Assembly: GCA_964371555.1 (NCBI GenBank) | Contig: CAYJMQ010000006.1 | Location: 1 to 58,971 of the forward strand | Length of the DNA stretch: 58,971 nucleotides | DNA from: CAYJMQ01 sp964371555 | GTDB taxonomy: Bacteria; Bdellovibrionota; JACOXK01; 2-02-FULL-40-11 | Direction: 5' to 3' | Shown here: positions 32,115-40,373 of the stretch, one piece after another | Numbering within the stretch: the first letter of the stretch is position 1 | Layout of the letters: each line of letters opens with the position of its first letter | The notes under the pieces: model-generated | Told to the model about the DNA's origin: nothing | The model's database searches: none | What the model saw: the letters and a program-made list of their open reading frames with translations, nothing else | Program-made: the position numbers and the translations under genes

Positions 32115-33533
32115 TTACCCCCTTTTTTTAACCGTAAGCCGCATATCATGGATTTCAATCACAATGATCTCATCCCCCTTTTTCAAAGACTCAACACTTT
32201 TTGCGTTCCAGTAGTCGCCGTAAACAAATACTTTTCCCTGAAGATTTTCATCAAAATCAACAATCGCCGTCCCCTCTTTTCCAATAAGCGCCTCGGGTCC
32301 CGTCACTGTCTTTTTTCGAAATGCTTTCATCACAAAGACTGCAATAAAAAGCATGATTCCGCCAACTGTTAAGACAGTCGGTAATATCACATATAATGAA
32401 ATCGTCAAGTCGCTCATCAATGGATCTATCAGAAACATCGATCCGAGAAAAAAGGAGATAATCCCCCCAATGCCAAGAATTCCAAAGCTCGGAACAAAAA
32501 TTTCAGCAATCAAAAGAAGGAGTCCCAAAATAATAAGCGCAAGCCCCCCGTAGTTAATGGGAAGCGCCTGGAGGCAAATAAAACCCAAAATAAGGGAAAT
32601 TGCCCCAATCACCCCCGGAAAAATGACCCCTGGATGCGAAAGCTCGATATAAAGCCCTACCATTCCGATCATCATCAGGACATAGGCGATATTTGGGTTA
32701 CTTAAGGTATGAATTACTTTTTCACGGGTTGTCAGCCCAAGGGGAATCAAGGTAACCTGTTTCGTTTCCAAAAGTTCTTCCCTCTCCTTCATCTGAATCT
32801 TTTTACCATCCACTTTTTGAAGAAGCTCCGGGACTGAAGAAGCAATATACTCAATGACCCCTAATTTTAGCGCGCGCTCATTATCAATAGAAACTGATTT
32901 TCGGACCGCCTCAATCGCCCATTTTTCATTGCGTTTGCGTGTTTTTGCGATCGATTCAACCCAGGCGGCTGTGTCATTTGTAATTTTTTCCGCAAGATGC
33001 CCTTCAATATCCTGCCCCTGTCCCGAAACCGGATGTGCCGCCCCGATATTTGTTCCCGGGGCCATGGCGGCAATATGGGAGGCAAGCGTAATCATCACGC
33101 CTGCCGAACCAGCCTGAGCGCCGCTCGGTGAAACATAGACAATAACCGGGACAGATGATGCAAAAATCGCTTCAACAATAGAACGCGTAGCTGTCAGAAG
33201 TCCTCCAGGGGTATTGAGCTCTATCAGCACCGCCTCCGCCTTCTCTTCTTTTGCCATCGTCAACCCACGATCAATATAGCTCTGAACAGCAGGATCGATC
33301 ATGCCGGTGACTTTGAGGTGAATCAGCGAGGCGGCTGAAGCGCCTGTAGAGTTTGCTATGCAGAAAAATAAATATGAAGCGAGCAACACCCCAATTCTAA
33401 GACTAACTAAAAAAGTGTCATCCTGAGCCCCCCGATCAGAGTCGGGGGCAGGCTCCGGCGAAAGATCTCTTCGTCGGAGATTCCTCGCACTACGTGCTCG
33501 GAATGACAGTTTTTCAACATTTTTCCTTTTCAT
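32115..33533 (-). CDS. NfeD-type ClpP-like membrane serine protease with repeat-derived N-terminus
   Basis: The 472-residue product has a signal or first helix (SLRIGVLLASYLFFCIANS), a ClpP/crotonase-fold protease domain (LIHLKVTGMIDPAV ... LIELNTPGGLL ... catalytic Ser in AQAGSAGVMI), a transmembrane region and a C-terminal OB-fold NfeD domain (EALIGKEGTAIVDFDENLQGK). It partners the slipin gene. The ATG overlaps the udg stop (ATGA), so it is a real start. Residues about 9-40, between the start and the signal helix, are encoded by a repeat element (33416-33508). Confidence 0.92.
   Translation of the reverse strand: MKRKNVEKLSFRARSARNLRRRDLSPEPAPDSDRGAQDDTFLVSLRIGVLLASYLFFCIANSTGASAASLIHLKVTGMIDPAVQSYIDRGLTMAKEEKAEAVLIELNTPGGLLTATRSIVEAIFASSVPVIVYVSPSGAQAGSAGVMITLASHIAAMAPGTNIGAAHPVSGQGQDIEGHLAEKITNDTAAWVESIAKTRKRNEKWAIEAVRKSVSIDNERALKLGVIEYIASSVPELLQKVDGKKIQMKEREELLETKQVTLIPLGLTTREKVIHTLSNPNIAYVLMMIGMVGLYIELSHPGVIFPGVIGAISLILGFICLQALPINYGGLALIILGLLLLIAEIFVPSFGILGIGGIISFFLGSMFLIDPLMSDLTISLYVILPTVLTVGGIMLFIAVFVMKAFRKKTVTGPEALIGKEGTAIVDFDENLQGKVFVYGDYWNAKSVESLKKGDEIIVIEIHDMRLTVKKRG
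33416..33508. repeat. 93-bp composite palindromic element in the NfeD coding region
   Basis: The ends are imperfect inverted repeats, TGTCATCCTGAGC on the left and GCTCGGAATGACA on the right. Inside are a 7-bp stem (CCCCCGA/TCGGGGG) and GCACTACGTGC. The length of 93 bases is a multiple of three and it reads in frame as 31 charged residues rich in Arg, Asp and Pro. It looks like the well-known family of dispersed 'GTCATTCCGAGC'-type repeats found in many bacterial genomes. Confidence 0.9.
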
Positions 33534-34285
33534 TTTTTGCTTATTCTGGTTCCCCTTTTTTCGTTATCCTTCAAATACTCCATCACTTTCTTCATATCAC
33601 GCCAGACTTCTTTTTTCATTTCCGGATTTCGAAGTAAATATGCCGGGTGATAGGTTGGCATCACCTGAATGCCGCGCCACTCGGTAAAATGCCCTCGCAG
33701 AGATGAAATCTTTTTTTCAGTTTGCAACAAATAATGCGTCGCAACACTTCCCAAACAAACAATCACCTTAGGGTTGACGGCCGCAATTTGACGATACAAA
33801 AACTGACCGCACATGGCGGCCTCATCCGGCATCGGCTGGCGATTGCTTGGGGGACGGCACTTTACCACATTCGCAATATAGACATCCGACCGCTTAAATT
33901 TCATCGCCTCAATAATCTTTGTCAAAAGCTGTCCCGCTCTCCCCACAAAGGGGCGGGCGGCAAGATCTTCATCATGCCCCGGCCCTTCTCCCACAAACAT
34001 CAGCTCCGCATGCGGATTCCCTTCGCCAAACACAATATGCGTTCGCCCCAAATGGAGCCGGCAGCGCGTGCAATCGCCAATATCCGCGCGAATATCCTCG
34101 AGTGTCTCAGTCGAACTTGCCGATTCATGTCGAACCGCTTTTTGGGCAGGCAACTCTTTCACTCCCAGCGTTTTATAATAAATAAGATGCTGCTTGAACG
34201 CTTCAGTCAATTCTCTTAGCTCTTCTTTTGGTGTCTCTTCGTTTGGTAGCTCTTCTTTTAGCTCTTTAGGTAGCTCTTTAGGCAT
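33530..34285 (-). CDS. Uracil-DNA glycosylase, family 4 (iron-sulphur)
   Basis: The 251-residue product removes uracil from DNA. It has the family-4 motifs GEGPGHDED and TYHPAYLLRN. The four Fe-S cysteines are in GDCTRCRLH, VVKCRPPSN and EAAMCGQF. An N-terminal extension of about 60 residues starts with KELPKELKEELPNEE repeats. It precedes nfeD by an ATGA overlap. Confidence 0.93.
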   Translation of the reverse strand: MPKELPKELKEELPNEETPKEELRELTEAFKQHLIYYKTLGVKELPAQKAVRHESASSTETLEDIRADIGDCTRCRLHLGRTHIVFGEGNPHAELMFVGEGPGHDEDLAARPFVGRAGQLLTKIIEAMKFKRSDVYIANVVKCRPPSNRQPMPDEAAMCGQFLYRQIAAVNPKVIVCLGSVATHYLLQTEKKISSLRGHFTEWRGIQVMPTYHPAYLLRNPEMKKEVWRDMKKVMEYLKDNEKRGTRISKK

Positions 34286-34330
34286 CTTAATTCAAATCTA
34301 TTATTTTTAACCTGATGTTTTCAAGATCTA

Positions 34331-34654
34331 TTATCTCTTTAGAGAAACATCAAGCCATTTTAGGTAGGAATGAGATCCGCGAACAATCGGAATGGCCACA
34401 ATCTGGGGGACATCGTAGGAATGAATTTTTCGTATGGCCTCTTCAAGCTGTGGAAATAACGACCCCTTTGATTTAATAATCAACAAACATTCATCATCAT
34501 GACATATTTTTTTCTTCCAGACGTAAAAGGACTCTAATCCCGGCACAATCTGAACACAGGCTGCCAACCTCTTCTCTACAAGAATTCTTGCAATCTTTTG
34601 CCCTTCCTTTTTTGAAGAGACTGTCGATAAAACGGTGATATATCCCTTTGCCAT
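34331..34654 (-). CDS. cutA: CutA-family divalent-cation tolerance protein
   Basis: A 107-residue CutA1 homologue with LVEKRLAACVQIVPGLESFY, YVWKKKICHDDECLLIIKSK and YDVPQIVAIPI. CutA forms trimers and is linked to copper tolerance and other roles. It lies three bases after the YyaL-type gene and 45 bases before udg. Confidence 0.93.
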   Translation of the reverse strand: MAKGYITVLSTVSSKKEGQKIARILVEKRLAACVQIVPGLESFYVWKKKICHDDECLLIIKSKGSLFPQLEEAIRKIHSYDVPQIVAIPIVRGSHSYLKWLDVSLKR

Positions 34655-34657
34655 GAC

Positions 34658-36697
34658 TTAATTCAAAGAATACTTCTTAATCTCAGAAATCTGTTTCTTG
34701 ATCTCTTCCAGATCATTCGTGGGAAGTTTGCAGGTCTGATTTTCACAGATATAGACTGTTGTTTTTCCCTCTTTCATCGTTTTTTTGGCAGTAAGAGGTA
34801 GGGCTTGAGCTTCGTCTTCCGCCATCAAGGCAATGATTTTATTTGGCAAAAATTCGTGCTTGAAAAAAGAGAGTAACTTTTCTGTTTCGGGGTCTTTGTG
34901 TTTGCCAATGATCGCAATTTCCTTGGACCGGTCGAGATAATAGTCGAGCGCGATGAGCATTCCACCAAAGGCGCCCATAAGATCAGAAAGATGTTTGGAA
35001 AGAAAAAGAGAAGAACTCTCGAGCGTCTTTTTGGCCTTTTCATAATAGCGCTCGCGAAAAGTCAACCCGTAAAGCCTTAAAAGATTTAAGACTGAGACCG
35101 CGTTGCTGTTTGGAAGCGCGCCATCATAATATTCTTTGGATCGCCGGATGAGATTCGGATCATCTTCAACTGTAAAAAAATAGCCCCCCTCCGAATCTGA
35201 AAGTTTTTCATCCTGCATAGCCTGGAGTTTTTCCGCCAAACGAATCCATGTCATATCGAAATTTGCTTCATAGAGTTCAAGGAGCCCCTGAATGAGATAA
35301 GCATAATCGTCCAGATCGGCTGAAAACCTGGCCTCACCGTCCCGATAGCGACGGAGGAGTTCTTTGTTTTTAATAAGATGTTTTGAAATAAATTCCGCCG
35401 CTTTTTGAGAAGCGGATAAATAGCGATTATCTCCCAGAACCTCGTACCCCTTCGAAAATGACGCAATCATCAGGCCATTCCAGGAAGAAATAACCTTGTC
35501 ATCACGATGAGGACGGATTCTTTGCGAGCGGATTTTTAAAAGTTTTTGAGAGGCGCTCCCGATCAGGGAATCTTTCTTGACAGACCACGGTTGTTTTTCT
35601 TTTAAATGAAGAATATTCGACCGGTGTTCAAAATTCCCCTGTTCTGTAATACCGTAAACATCAGAAAACTTTTTAAACTCCAGATCATTGAGATGTTTTT
35701 TAAGCTCTTCATACGTCCAGACATAAAATTTTCCCTCAACCCCTTCTGAATCGGCATCTTCCGCCGAATAGAATCCCCCTTCAGGCGAGGTCATTTCCTG
35801 AAGAACATAGTCAAGTGTCTGCCTCGCCACCTCCCGATACATTTCGTTCTTTGTGAGCTGAAAGGCTTCAAGATACGCATAAGAGAGTGTCGCGTTATCA
35901 TAGAGCATCTTTTCAAAATGGGGGGTTAACCACTCCATATCCGTCGAATAGCGATGGAATCCCCCGCCAAGATGATCATAGATTCCACCCCGGGCCATCT
36001 GACCGAGGGTTCGCTCAGCCATTTCGAGCGCGTGCAGATTTCCCGTTCTCCGGTGAATGCGAAGAAGAAGCCTCAAGCTCATCGTCGGCGGAAATTTGGG
36101 GGCCCCCGAAAAACCGCCATACCGCGCATCAAACCGAAACGAAAGTTCGCGGAAGGAAGCCGAAAATATCGAATCGTTGAGCGCCCCCACCTGAGAAACT
36201 TTCACAGCCTGCTGATTCAGATGTTTTGTAAGTCCTTCAGCCGTCCCCTCCACCTTCTCTTTTTCCTTCCCCCACGCATTTGCAACTTGCCTGAGAAGCT
36301 GCATGAACTGCTGCTTCGGAAAATAGGTTCCGCCATAAAAGGGTTTCAACGCCGGCGTCAAAAAAACAGAGGTTGGCCACCCCCCCTGCCCCTGCATCGC
36401 AACGACGGCATCCATATAGATTTTATCGACATCAGGCCGCTCTTCCCGATCGACTTTAATTGAAATAAAATCCCTGTTTAAAAGGTCTGCCACCTCTTGA
36501 TCTTCAAACGACTCATGTTCCATCACATGGCACCAGTGACAAGTCGAATAGCCGATCGAGAGAAATATCGGCTTATTCTCTTTCCTGGCCGCTTCAAATG
36601 CCTCTTCTCCCCAGGCGTGCCACCAAACAGGATTGTCCTGATGCTGCAAAAGATAGGGGCTTTTTTCTTTTGATAAACGATTGCGATTTTCGGCTAT
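34658..36697 (-). CDS. Thioredoxin-domain protein of the YyaL/SSP411 family, apparent ATA start
   Basis: The product has an N-terminal thioredoxin-like domain with the CxxC motif CHWC in STCHWCHVMEHESF, followed by an alpha/alpha barrel similar to N-acylglucosamine epimerase folds. Family members normally start (M)xNRLxxEKSPYLLQH. Here NRLSKEKSPYLLQHQDNP is in frame but the only ATG/GTG/TTG is TTG 36649, inside that motif. The frame extends 16 codons to ATA at 36697, which overlaps the actF stop as ATAG, analogous to the common ATGA coupling. With it the protein is 679 residues. Confidence 0.85.
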   Translation of the reverse strand: MAENRNRLSKEKSPYLLQHQDNPVWWHAWGEEAFEAARKENKPIFLSIGYSTCHWCHVMEHESFEDQEVADLLNRDFISIKVDREERPDVDKIYMDAVVAMQGQGGWPTSVFLTPALKPFYGGTYFPKQQFMQLLRQVANAWGKEKEKVEGTAEGLTKHLNQQAVKVSQVGALNDSIFSASFRELSFRFDARYGGFSGAPKFPPTMSLRLLLRIHRRTGNLHALEMAERTLGQMARGGIYDHLGGGFHRYSTDMEWLTPHFEKMLYDNATLSYAYLEAFQLTKNEMYREVARQTLDYVLQEMTSPEGGFYSAEDADSEGVEGKFYVWTYEELKKHLNDLEFKKFSDVYGITEQGNFEHRSNILHLKEKQPWSVKKDSLIGSASQKLLKIRSQRIRPHRDDKVISSWNGLMIASFSKGYEVLGDNRYLSASQKAAEFISKHLIKNKELLRRYRDGEARFSADLDDYAYLIQGLLELYEANFDMTWIRLAEKLQAMQDEKLSDSEGGYFFTVEDDPNLIRRSKEYYDGALPNSNAVSVLNLLRLYGLTFRERYYEKAKKTLESSSLFLSKHLSDLMGAFGGMLIALDYYLDRSKEIAIIGKHKDPETEKLLSFFKHEFLPNKIIALMAEDEAQALPLTAKKTMKEGKTTVYICENQTCKLPTNDLEEIKKQISEIKKYSLN

Positions 36698-37875
36698 TGA
36701 TGTAATCGAACGCTCTCCTCAAAGTAAGGATCCCGATAAGGGGCGAGCGGCGCCGCCGCGAGCGCTCTCAACACCACAAAAAAGAAGAGCGACAAAAATC
36801 CGAGCGATGTTAAAATTTCTGTCGGACCGAGCGTAATCTTTGTCAGCGTCCCCGGTATCACCATGAGATAAAGATCCAACCAATGCGCGACCAAAAGGGA
36901 GAGAGAAATCCCCCACAACACCTTTTCATTTCTTTTTGCCCCCCTCGGAAGGAGAACAAAAAATGGAACGATCCAATTCAAAATCAGATTCAGAATAAAG
37001 AGCGCCATCCAGCCATTCTGATGTCGTATGTGATAATAGATCGTCTCTTCCGGAAGATTGGCATACCAGATCAACATATATTGAAAAAACCAGATATATG
37101 CCCAAAACGTGCTAAAGGCAAAAATGAGTTTGCCCAAATCGTGAAGGTGATTTTCATTGACGACTTCCCGCAAATATCCCTGCGATCTTAAAAAGAGAAC
37201 AATGAGCGTAATGACGCCAATTCCATGCAAAAAAAGCCCGGCAAACGTATAAATTGAAAAAATGGTGCTATACCAATGCGGCTCAAGCGACATAATCCAG
37301 TCATAAGAGGTCAGCGAATAGGTGAAAGAAAATACGACAAGAAAGATCGCGCCGAGTCTAAAATTCTTCTGTGTCATGACTGGATCCCCGCTTCGATCCT
37401 GCATGAGCGAATAATCTCTCATCTTTTTTGCAAAAAAGAGCCAGACCAGCGAAAAGAGCGCCCAACGGATATAAAAAAATGGGATATTTAAATAAGGCTT
37501 TTTTGCCTCAAGGATCGGATCATGCAGAACGAAATCAGGATGCGACCAATGGTAGAGCGACGACATGCCAAAAAACAGAACCGTCATCAAAAGCGCTGAA
37601 ACCGGCAAATAGGCAAGCATCGCCTCGGGAACACGCCTCAATCCGGTCCCCCAGCTTGCATTGCAGACATAATGAACGGATATAAAAAAGAGTCCCGAGA
37701 GCGCGATCGAAAAGAAATAAAAATTATTGAGAAGAAAATTTGCCCACGCGCGCGGCTGGTCTTTATAAAACGCCAGACCAAGCGCCACCGCGCCAATGAA
37801 CATGAATAAAATAAGAGCCCTCTGATGGTTCAGATGAAAGACAAATTTTTCCTGGCTCATTTTTTTGTCTGGCAT
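36694..37875 (-). CDS. actF: Alternative complex III membrane subunit ActF
   Basis: The 393-residue integral membrane protein has about ten helices and is the NrfD-related second quinol-binding-type subunit of alternative complex III, which oxidises menaquinol and reduces a periplasmic carrier. The ATG overlaps the actE stop (TAATG). It is the last of six act genes in order A-B-C-D-E-F. No cytochrome oxidase genes follow in this window. Confidence 0.88.
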   Translation of the reverse strand: MPDKKMSQEKFVFHLNHQRALILFMFIGAVALGLAFYKDQPRAWANFLLNNFYFFSIALSGLFFISVHYVCNASWGTGLRRVPEAMLAYLPVSALLMTVLFFGMSSLYHWSHPDFVLHDPILEAKKPYLNIPFFYIRWALFSLVWLFFAKKMRDYSLMQDRSGDPVMTQKNFRLGAIFLVVFSFTYSLTSYDWIMSLEPHWYSTIFSIYTFAGLFLHGIGVITLIVLFLRSQGYLREVVNENHLHDLGKLIFAFSTFWAYIWFFQYMLIWYANLPEETIYYHIRHQNGWMALFILNLILNWIVPFFVLLPRGAKRNEKVLWGISLSLLVAHWLDLYLMVIPGTLTKITLGPTEILTSLGFLSLFFFVVLRALAAAPLAPYRDPYFEESVRLHQ

Positions 37876-38435
37876 TACGGCTTCTCCTGTCTCTGCAGCG
37901 CCTGCACATATAAGACGAGCTTCCAGCGATCCTCAGGCAAAATCTGGGATGCGTAGGAACCCATGAGATACGATCCATGTGTAATCGTATGATAGATACG
38001 CCCTTCAGGATGTGTTTTCATGTAATCTGATTGAAATGACTGCGGCGGCGGGAATTTTCCCGCAACCGGCCCATCCCCCCCTCCCGTGGGACCGTGGCAG
38101 ACCATGCAAAAGGTTTTATAAAGCTCTTCCCCGCGAGCCAGGTTTTCATGCGTCCGGGGGAATGGATTTTTGAGCTCTCGCCCCGCCCGCTCCGCATCCT
38201 GAGGGGTCTTTTCGTAATGATACGGCTTATAACCACGCGGGATTGTCCCTTTCGGCGGTTCTCTCAGTGTCTTTCCATCCGCGGTAAAAGGGTTGTCATC
38301 AAAAGCGTCATAAGGAATCGAATCGTGCATCTCAAAAAAGAACTGATATTTCCCCTTCTCGACTTTGCGTTCGCAAGAAGAGAGAAAGAGGAGCGCCAGA
38401 ATAATAAATGGAGCAATAAAAAGACACAACTTCAT
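37875..38435 (-). CDS. actE: Alternative complex III cytochrome c subunit ActE
   Basis: The 186-residue product is a lipoprotein (lipobox ending LSSC near residue 20) with one haem c site, CMVCH, and a following GGGDGPVAGKFPPP. It matches the monohaem cytochrome subunit ActE. It overlaps actD by four bases and actF by one. Confidence 0.9.
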   Translation of the reverse strand: MKLCLFIAPFIILALLFLSSCERKVEKGKYQFFFEMHDSIPYDAFDDNPFTADGKTLREPPKGTIPRGYKPYHYEKTPQDAERAGRELKNPFPRTHENLARGEELYKTFCMVCHGPTGGGDGPVAGKFPPPQSFQSDYMKTHPEGRIYHTITHGSYLMGSYASQILPEDRWKLVLYVQALQRQEKP

Positions 38436-39025
38436 GACATTCCACCACGCTCTTCAATCAATACCGCGCCATCTCTTTTAAAGATCTCTCTCACTTTGCC
38501 AAAATCCAAAGCTGGCTGTTTCTCAATCACAATTGCAAAGTGATCATCGGTTAACCTCCCATGAAGCAATTTGGGACTTTTCTCCAAGTCTCTTAGCGGC
38601 AACAGATTTTTTGCCGGAAAAAGCTCGGATCTGGCCAGGAAGGCTGCCGTCGTAATCAATCCCCCCAAAAGAACGGTAATTTCAAATGCAATCGGAATAA
38701 ACGCGGGGAATGAATTAAATGGTTTCCCCCCCACATTGAGCGGCCAGTTGACTGCGGATGTCCAGACCTGAAACGCAAGCGCGAGGAGACACCCCCCCAA
38801 GGCGGCGCCAAAGCAGACATAAGGAAGTCTCGATCTTCGGATCCCCATCACTCCTTCCAAAGCATGAATCGGATAGGGGGTATAGATGTCGTAAATATCT
38901 ATTCCAGCCCCTCTGATCTCCCTTGCGGAAGTCAAGAGATTTTCTTCTTTATCAAAAACAGCCACTATAAATCCATTGGATTGGATAGTTTGGGTTTTTT
39001 TTCTCAAAAGAAACTTTTTAAGCAT
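38432..39025 (-). CDS. actD: Alternative complex III subunit ActD (DUF3341)
   Basis: The product has about 197 residues with an N-terminal GFIVAVFDKEENLL domain, two transmembrane helices (PYVCFGAALGGCLLALAFQV and the following pair) and a C-terminal HGRLTDDHFAIVIEK region, as in DUF3341/ActD. The ATG at 39025 follows GAGGGGGG and overlaps the actC stop by eight bases; the in-frame upstream ATG at 39079 lies inside actC. Confidence 0.88.
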   Translation of the reverse strand: MLKKFLLRKKTQTIQSNGFIVAVFDKEENLLTSAREIRGAGIDIYDIYTPYPIHALEGVMGIRRSRLPYVCFGAALGGCLLALAFQVWTSAVNWPLNVGGKPFNSFPAFIPIAFEITVLLGGLITTAAFLARSELFPAKNLLPLRDLEKSPKLLHGRLTDDHFAIVIEKQPALDFGKVREIFKRDGAVLIEERGGMS

Positions 39026-40373
39026 GTCCCCCCTCTTTTTTGCCAATATGCAAAACCCCTTTGATCTCAGAAATCGCAATCACAGGAAAGATCCGGATAA
39101 AAAGCAGATAACAGGTAAAGAAGAGCCCGAAGCTTCCGATAAGAATCCCAACTTCAACAACCGTTGGGAAATACATCGTCCAGCTCGATGGAAGAAAATC
39201 GCGATGAAGCGATGTGGTAATCAGAACAAACCGTTCCATCCACATACCGACATTCACCAAAATTGAAATCACAAACATCGGGGCAAGGGTGGTTCTAAAT
39301 TTCTTGATCCAGAAAAGCTGTGGAATGAATGCATTACAGCTAAACATCGTCCAATAGGCCCACGCATAAGGACCGGCCGCGCGATTCATAAACGTAAAGA
39401 GCTCATATTCATTCCTTCCATACCAGGCCATAAAGAATTCAATCATATAAGCAAGGCCGACCATCGATCCCGTCGCCAACGTAATTTTACACATCGCCTC
39501 AAGATGCCCCATCGTAATATAGGCTTCCAGATTGAGCGCTTTTCGCGTCAAAATAAGAAGGGTCAAAACCATTCCAAAACCAGAGAAGATAGCGCCTGCA
39601 ACAAAGTAGGGAGGGAAAATTGTCGTATGCCATCCTGGAAGAATCGAGGTTGCAAAGTCCGCGCTCACGATAGAATGGACGGAGACGACAAGGGGTGTGG
39701 AGAGGCCAGCCAAAATCAGACAGAGGATTTCGTAGCGGGACCACGTCCGCTGCGATCCATTCCACCCCAAACTCAAAACCCCATAAATAAATTTTCTCAC
39801 GCTGTTTTTGGCGCGATCCCGGATCAATGCCAAATCCGGAATCAAGCCGACATACCAGAAGACAAGTGAAATCGTAAGATAGGTGCTGATCGCAAAGACA
39901 TCCCACACCAGAGGTGAACGAAAATTAACCCAGAGAGGTCCACGGGTATTTGGATATGGAAAAAGCCAATAGCCGAGCCACGGACGCCCCATATGAAGAA
40001 GCGGGAAAAGCCCCGCGCACATCACCGCAAAGATTGTCATCGCCTCCGCCGCGCGGTTAATGGAGGTTCTCCATTTCTGCCTGAAAAGAAGAAGAATTGC
40101 GGAGATGAGCGTTCCCGCATGTCCAATCCCGATCCAAAAGACAAAGTTCGTAATATCAAACGACCAACCAACAGCGCGGTTTAACCCCCAGACCCCGATC
40201 CCTGTTGAAACCGTGTAGGCTGCCATGATGACACCGATCAGGAGCATCGTCGATGTGACTGCAAAACAGAGAAACCAGTTTTTTGCAGGCAGTGTCTCAA
40301 CCGATCGGGTTATATCTTCGGTCACATCGTGAGGTGTTTTATTCCCTTCAACCAGCGGTTTTCGAAGAATCAT
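39018..40373 (-). CDS. actC: Alternative complex III quinol-oxidising membrane subunit ActC (NrfD-like)
   Basis: The 451-residue, ten-helix protein is the NrfD/PsrC-like subunit. It contains motifs typical of the family (SVHSIVSADFATSILPGWHT, ITMGHLEAMCKITLATG). Overlaps actB by four bases (ATGA). It is expected to oxidise quinol at the membrane. Confidence 0.93.
   Translation of the reverse strand: MILRKPLVEGNKTPHDVTEDITRSVETLPAKNWFLCFAVTSTMLLIGVIMAAYTVSTGIGVWGLNRAVGWSFDITNFVFWIGIGHAGTLISAILLLFRQKWRTSINRAAEAMTIFAVMCAGLFPLLHMGRPWLGYWLFPYPNTRGPLWVNFRSPLVWDVFAISTYLTISLVFWYVGLIPDLALIRDRAKNSVRKFIYGVLSLGWNGSQRTWSRYEILCLILAGLSTPLVVSVHSIVSADFATSILPGWHTTIFPPYFVAGAIFSGFGMVLTLLILTRKALNLEAYITMGHLEAMCKITLATGSMVGLAYMIEFFMAWYGRNEYELFTFMNRAAGPYAWAYWTMFSCNAFIPQLFWIKKFRTTLAPMFVISILVNVGMWMERFVLITTSLHRDFLPSSWTMYFPTVVEVGILIGSFGLFFTCYLLFIRIFPVIAISEIKGVLHIGKKEGGHA

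Noticed and set aside
36649..36649. TTG at 36649 as the YyaL-type start
   Set aside because: It would cut through the conserved SPYLLQH motif; the frame is open upstream to an ATA overlapping the actF stop.
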